From contig JAGBVR010000003.1 in the NCBI GenBank assembly GCA_017630215.1, forward strand, positions 103,042-167,041: DNA of 64,000 nucleotides, read 5' to 3'. Of the stretch, positions 63,072 to 64,000 are shown piece after piece (the stretch's first letter is position 1; the number at the start of each line of letters is the position of its first letter). Both the position numbers and the translations under genes were made by a program. This stretch comes from Bacteroidales bacterium (GTDB lineage Bacteria > Bacteroidota > Bacteroidia > Bacteroidales > UBA932). Below the pieces are notes generated by a model. It saw only the letters and a program-made list of their open reading frames with translations. It searched no databases and was not told where the DNA came from.

Positions 63072-63306
63072 AATCTATTCAAGAAAGTGAGCAAGACCTT
63101 CTTATCACTAATATTCACGCAAAGATTTGGCGTTGGTCACTTTTGGTCACCTTTTCATACTATAACTGCGTGCATTTTTCACAAATCCCCCATAACCCCC
63201 TACAACTCAATTAGTTACAAATATTCAGTATCAATAACTTACAAAATCCCTCATTTTCACGCAGTTAGGTCAATTTGAACCGCAATATCCAACAAATAGA
63301 GGATTT
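63072..63306. other. Right end of the island without a gene
   Basis: Holds the right-hand GGTCAC words (63133-63156), a C-rich run (AATCCCCCATAACCCCCT) and the approach to attR. No ORF was recognised. Confidence 0.4.
63133..63156. repeat. Right GGTCACC arm-like words of the island
   Basis: Contains TTGGTCACTTTTGGTCACC followed by TTTTC. TTTTGGTCACC at 63141-63151 matches 60774-60784, and GGTCACCTTTT is the reverse complement of 60792-60802. Confidence 0.45.
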
Positions 63307-63319
63307 CGGCTCCGGGTAC
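63307..63319 (+). repeat. Right attachment-like repeat (attR)
   Basis: CGGCTCCGGGTAC, the exact copy of the tRNA-Leu 3' end at 60687-60699. The bases upstream (GGATTT) do not form a tRNA, so only the 3' end is duplicated. Confidence 0.7.
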
Positions 63320-63325
63320 CAGACA

Positions 63326-63368
63326 AAATGCAAGTGCTTGATTTTCAAACACTTGCATTTTTCTTTTT
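63326..63368 (+). terminator. Hairpin with T-run next to attR
   Basis: An 11-bp stem, AAATGCAAGTG (63326-63336) with CACTTGCATTT (63350-63360), followed by TTCTTTTT. It is placed exactly where the tRNA terminator would stand if the tRNA had originally ended at attR. Confidence 0.75.
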
Positions 63369-63434
63369 CCTTTTTGCACCACGGTTGCACCACAGAATGG
63401 GCTTTTCGGGGCCACAGTGCCTATTTTTACTTTC

Positions 63435-63518
63435 TATCCACAAAAACAGCCCTTTTCGTGGACAGCAGTCGATTTTTACAGACTCTATCCATAAAAACGG
63501 CCATTTTTATGGACAGCA
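63435..63518. repeat. Tandem palindromes TATCCA(C/T)AAAAA...TGGACAGCA
   Basis: Two 33-bp palindromes at 63435-63467 and 63486-63518, 51 bp apart, each pairing TCCA(C/T)AAAA with TTTT(C/T)GTGGA or TTTTTATGGA. The AAAAACGGCC centre is like family 2. They fill the gap between attR and the DUF3791-like gene. Confidence 0.6.
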
Positions 63519-63580
63519 AACGTCTTTGCACAGAGTCGAAGGGAATTTGGCGAGGGGGACAAACTGTCCCCGGCACGGAA

Positions 63581-63967
63581 TCACGCAGAAATCTCTGCCA
63601 GGAAGTCATTCAAGACATACAAATTACCTTGAAGATAGAGCCCGGTCTCCTCATCGTGAAACCTCCGACAGGTCTCGCTCCTGTAGAACATATCAAGAGC
63701 CTCCTTCATAGAAACATCCAGAGTCTCCGAAATCTTCACTACAATACATCCAATGCGCTGCCACCGGATTATGTTGCGAACTTTTCTGTGCTGCTCCGGC
63801 GTAAGATTGTTCAGGTTCTTTACAGTATCTTGATCAAGGCTCATGTCTGTTACTCTCATATATCTCTCCAAATAATCTTCTGACGGTCCGTAAGGCGACT
63901 CTATCAAAGCTGCCATCCTGCCCATCAGGAGTTCATCGGGAGTCAATTGGATTCTATCGTTCATCAT
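63581..63967 (-). CDS. DUF3791-like small protein
   Basis: 128 residues, cytoplasmic. An N-terminal helical part (LTPDELLMGRMAALIESPYG) precedes a C-terminal domain of about 65 residues, IGCIVVKISETLDVSMKEAL then DMFYRSETCRRFHDEETGLY, typical of DUF3791, which is often paired with DUF3990 in toxin-antitoxin-like modules. The ATGATG start overlaps the end of one possible upstream frame that enters from the right edge, so the partner gene may lie just outside. The C-terminal YVLNDFLAEI motif also fits DUF3791. Confidence 0.7.
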   Translation of the reverse strand: MMNDRIQLTPDELLMGRMAALIESPYGPSEDYLERYMRVTDMSLDQDTVKNLNNLTPEQHRKVRNIIRWQRIGCIVVKISETLDVSMKEALDMFYRSETCRRFHDEETGLYLQGNLYVLNDFLAEISA

Positions 63968-64000
63968 CCATTCTTAAAAAGCATTGCTGACATATTCCAG

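Larger units (their letters stand above)
60700..63306. mobile_element. 2.6-kb integrated island at tRNA-Leu, no integrase
   Basis: Bounded by a 13-bp direct repeat of the tRNA 3' end (60687-60699, 63307-63319), as for tyrosine-recombinase integration. It contains four small plus-strand genes of unknown or immunity-like type and repeated GGTCACC/GGTGACC words at both ends that could be recombinase arm sites. No integrase or excisionase gene is present, so it is a remnant or is moved in trans. Confidence 0.6.

Noticed and set aside
63974-64000. Tail of an upstream gene entering from the right edge
   Set aside because: Two frames are possible (ending EYVSNAF or SAMLFKNG) and 27 bases are too few to choose between them.

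Overview
The window comes from a chromosome of the Bacteroidota, most likely order Bacteroidales. The support is a SusC/SusD pair, two GH92 and one GH30 glycosidase, BACON-domain and CotH lipoproteins, the glycine-lipid pair glsB/glsA, a fused aroD-aroA gene, DUF6377 and LytTR regulators, and repeated TAnnTTTG promoter boxes with few Shine-Dalgarno sites. No species call is possible from sequence alone. There is no rRNA, CRISPR array or recognisable transposase; one tRNA is present.

Layout. 1-6.1 kb: thrA (cut by the left edge) and metX on the minus strand, divergent from an Lrp-type regulator and an SLC13 transporter. 6.3-9.2 kb: an accessory minus-strand cassette of a 37-aa ORF, an unknown 269-aa protein and a CbbX/SpoVK-type AAA+ gene that is split by a run of seven G; a 14-bp inverted repeat brackets it. 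9.2-17.9 kb: a four-gene operon encoding two discoidin-CotH lipoproteins around two GH92 alpha-mannosidase-family lipoproteins. 18-23 kb: gpmI, an EEP-family phosphohydrolase and rnr. 23-28 kb: glsB, glsA, an amino-acid permease, an acyl-CoA synthetase and a 37-aa membrane peptide. 28-34 kb: a membrane LytTR regulator, a DUF6377 regulator, an Omp28-like lipoprotein and a BACON lipoprotein. 34-42.5 kb: a polysaccharide utilisation locus (SusC, SusD, GH30, surface lipoprotein) that resembles beta-1,6-glucan loci. 43-49 kb: a complete RND efflux operon. 49-54.8 kb: a surface lipoprotein, an MscS channel and an ECF sigma/anti-sigma operon with three envelope genes. 54.8-60.3 kb: a secreted esterase and the shikimate genes aroB, aroDA and aroC. 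60.6-63.3 kb: tRNA-Leu(CAA) with a 2.6-kb insertion bounded by a 13-bp repeat of the tRNA 3' end. 63.6-64 kb: a DUF3791-like gene.

Three families of small palindromic repeats run through the window. The commonest (core TCATTCTGAG..., reading CHSEE, ILHCVQND or VISSEVEKS when translated) lies in untranslated DNA but also inside the reading frames of aroB, aroDA (twice), aroC and the RND pump, where it has added in-frame peptide segments.

The strongest candidates for something new are the homopolymer-split AAA+ cassette with flanking inverted repeats, the integrase-less tRNA-Leu island with an immunity-like gene, the CotH/GH92 operon, and the in-frame palindromic insertions in core enzymes.
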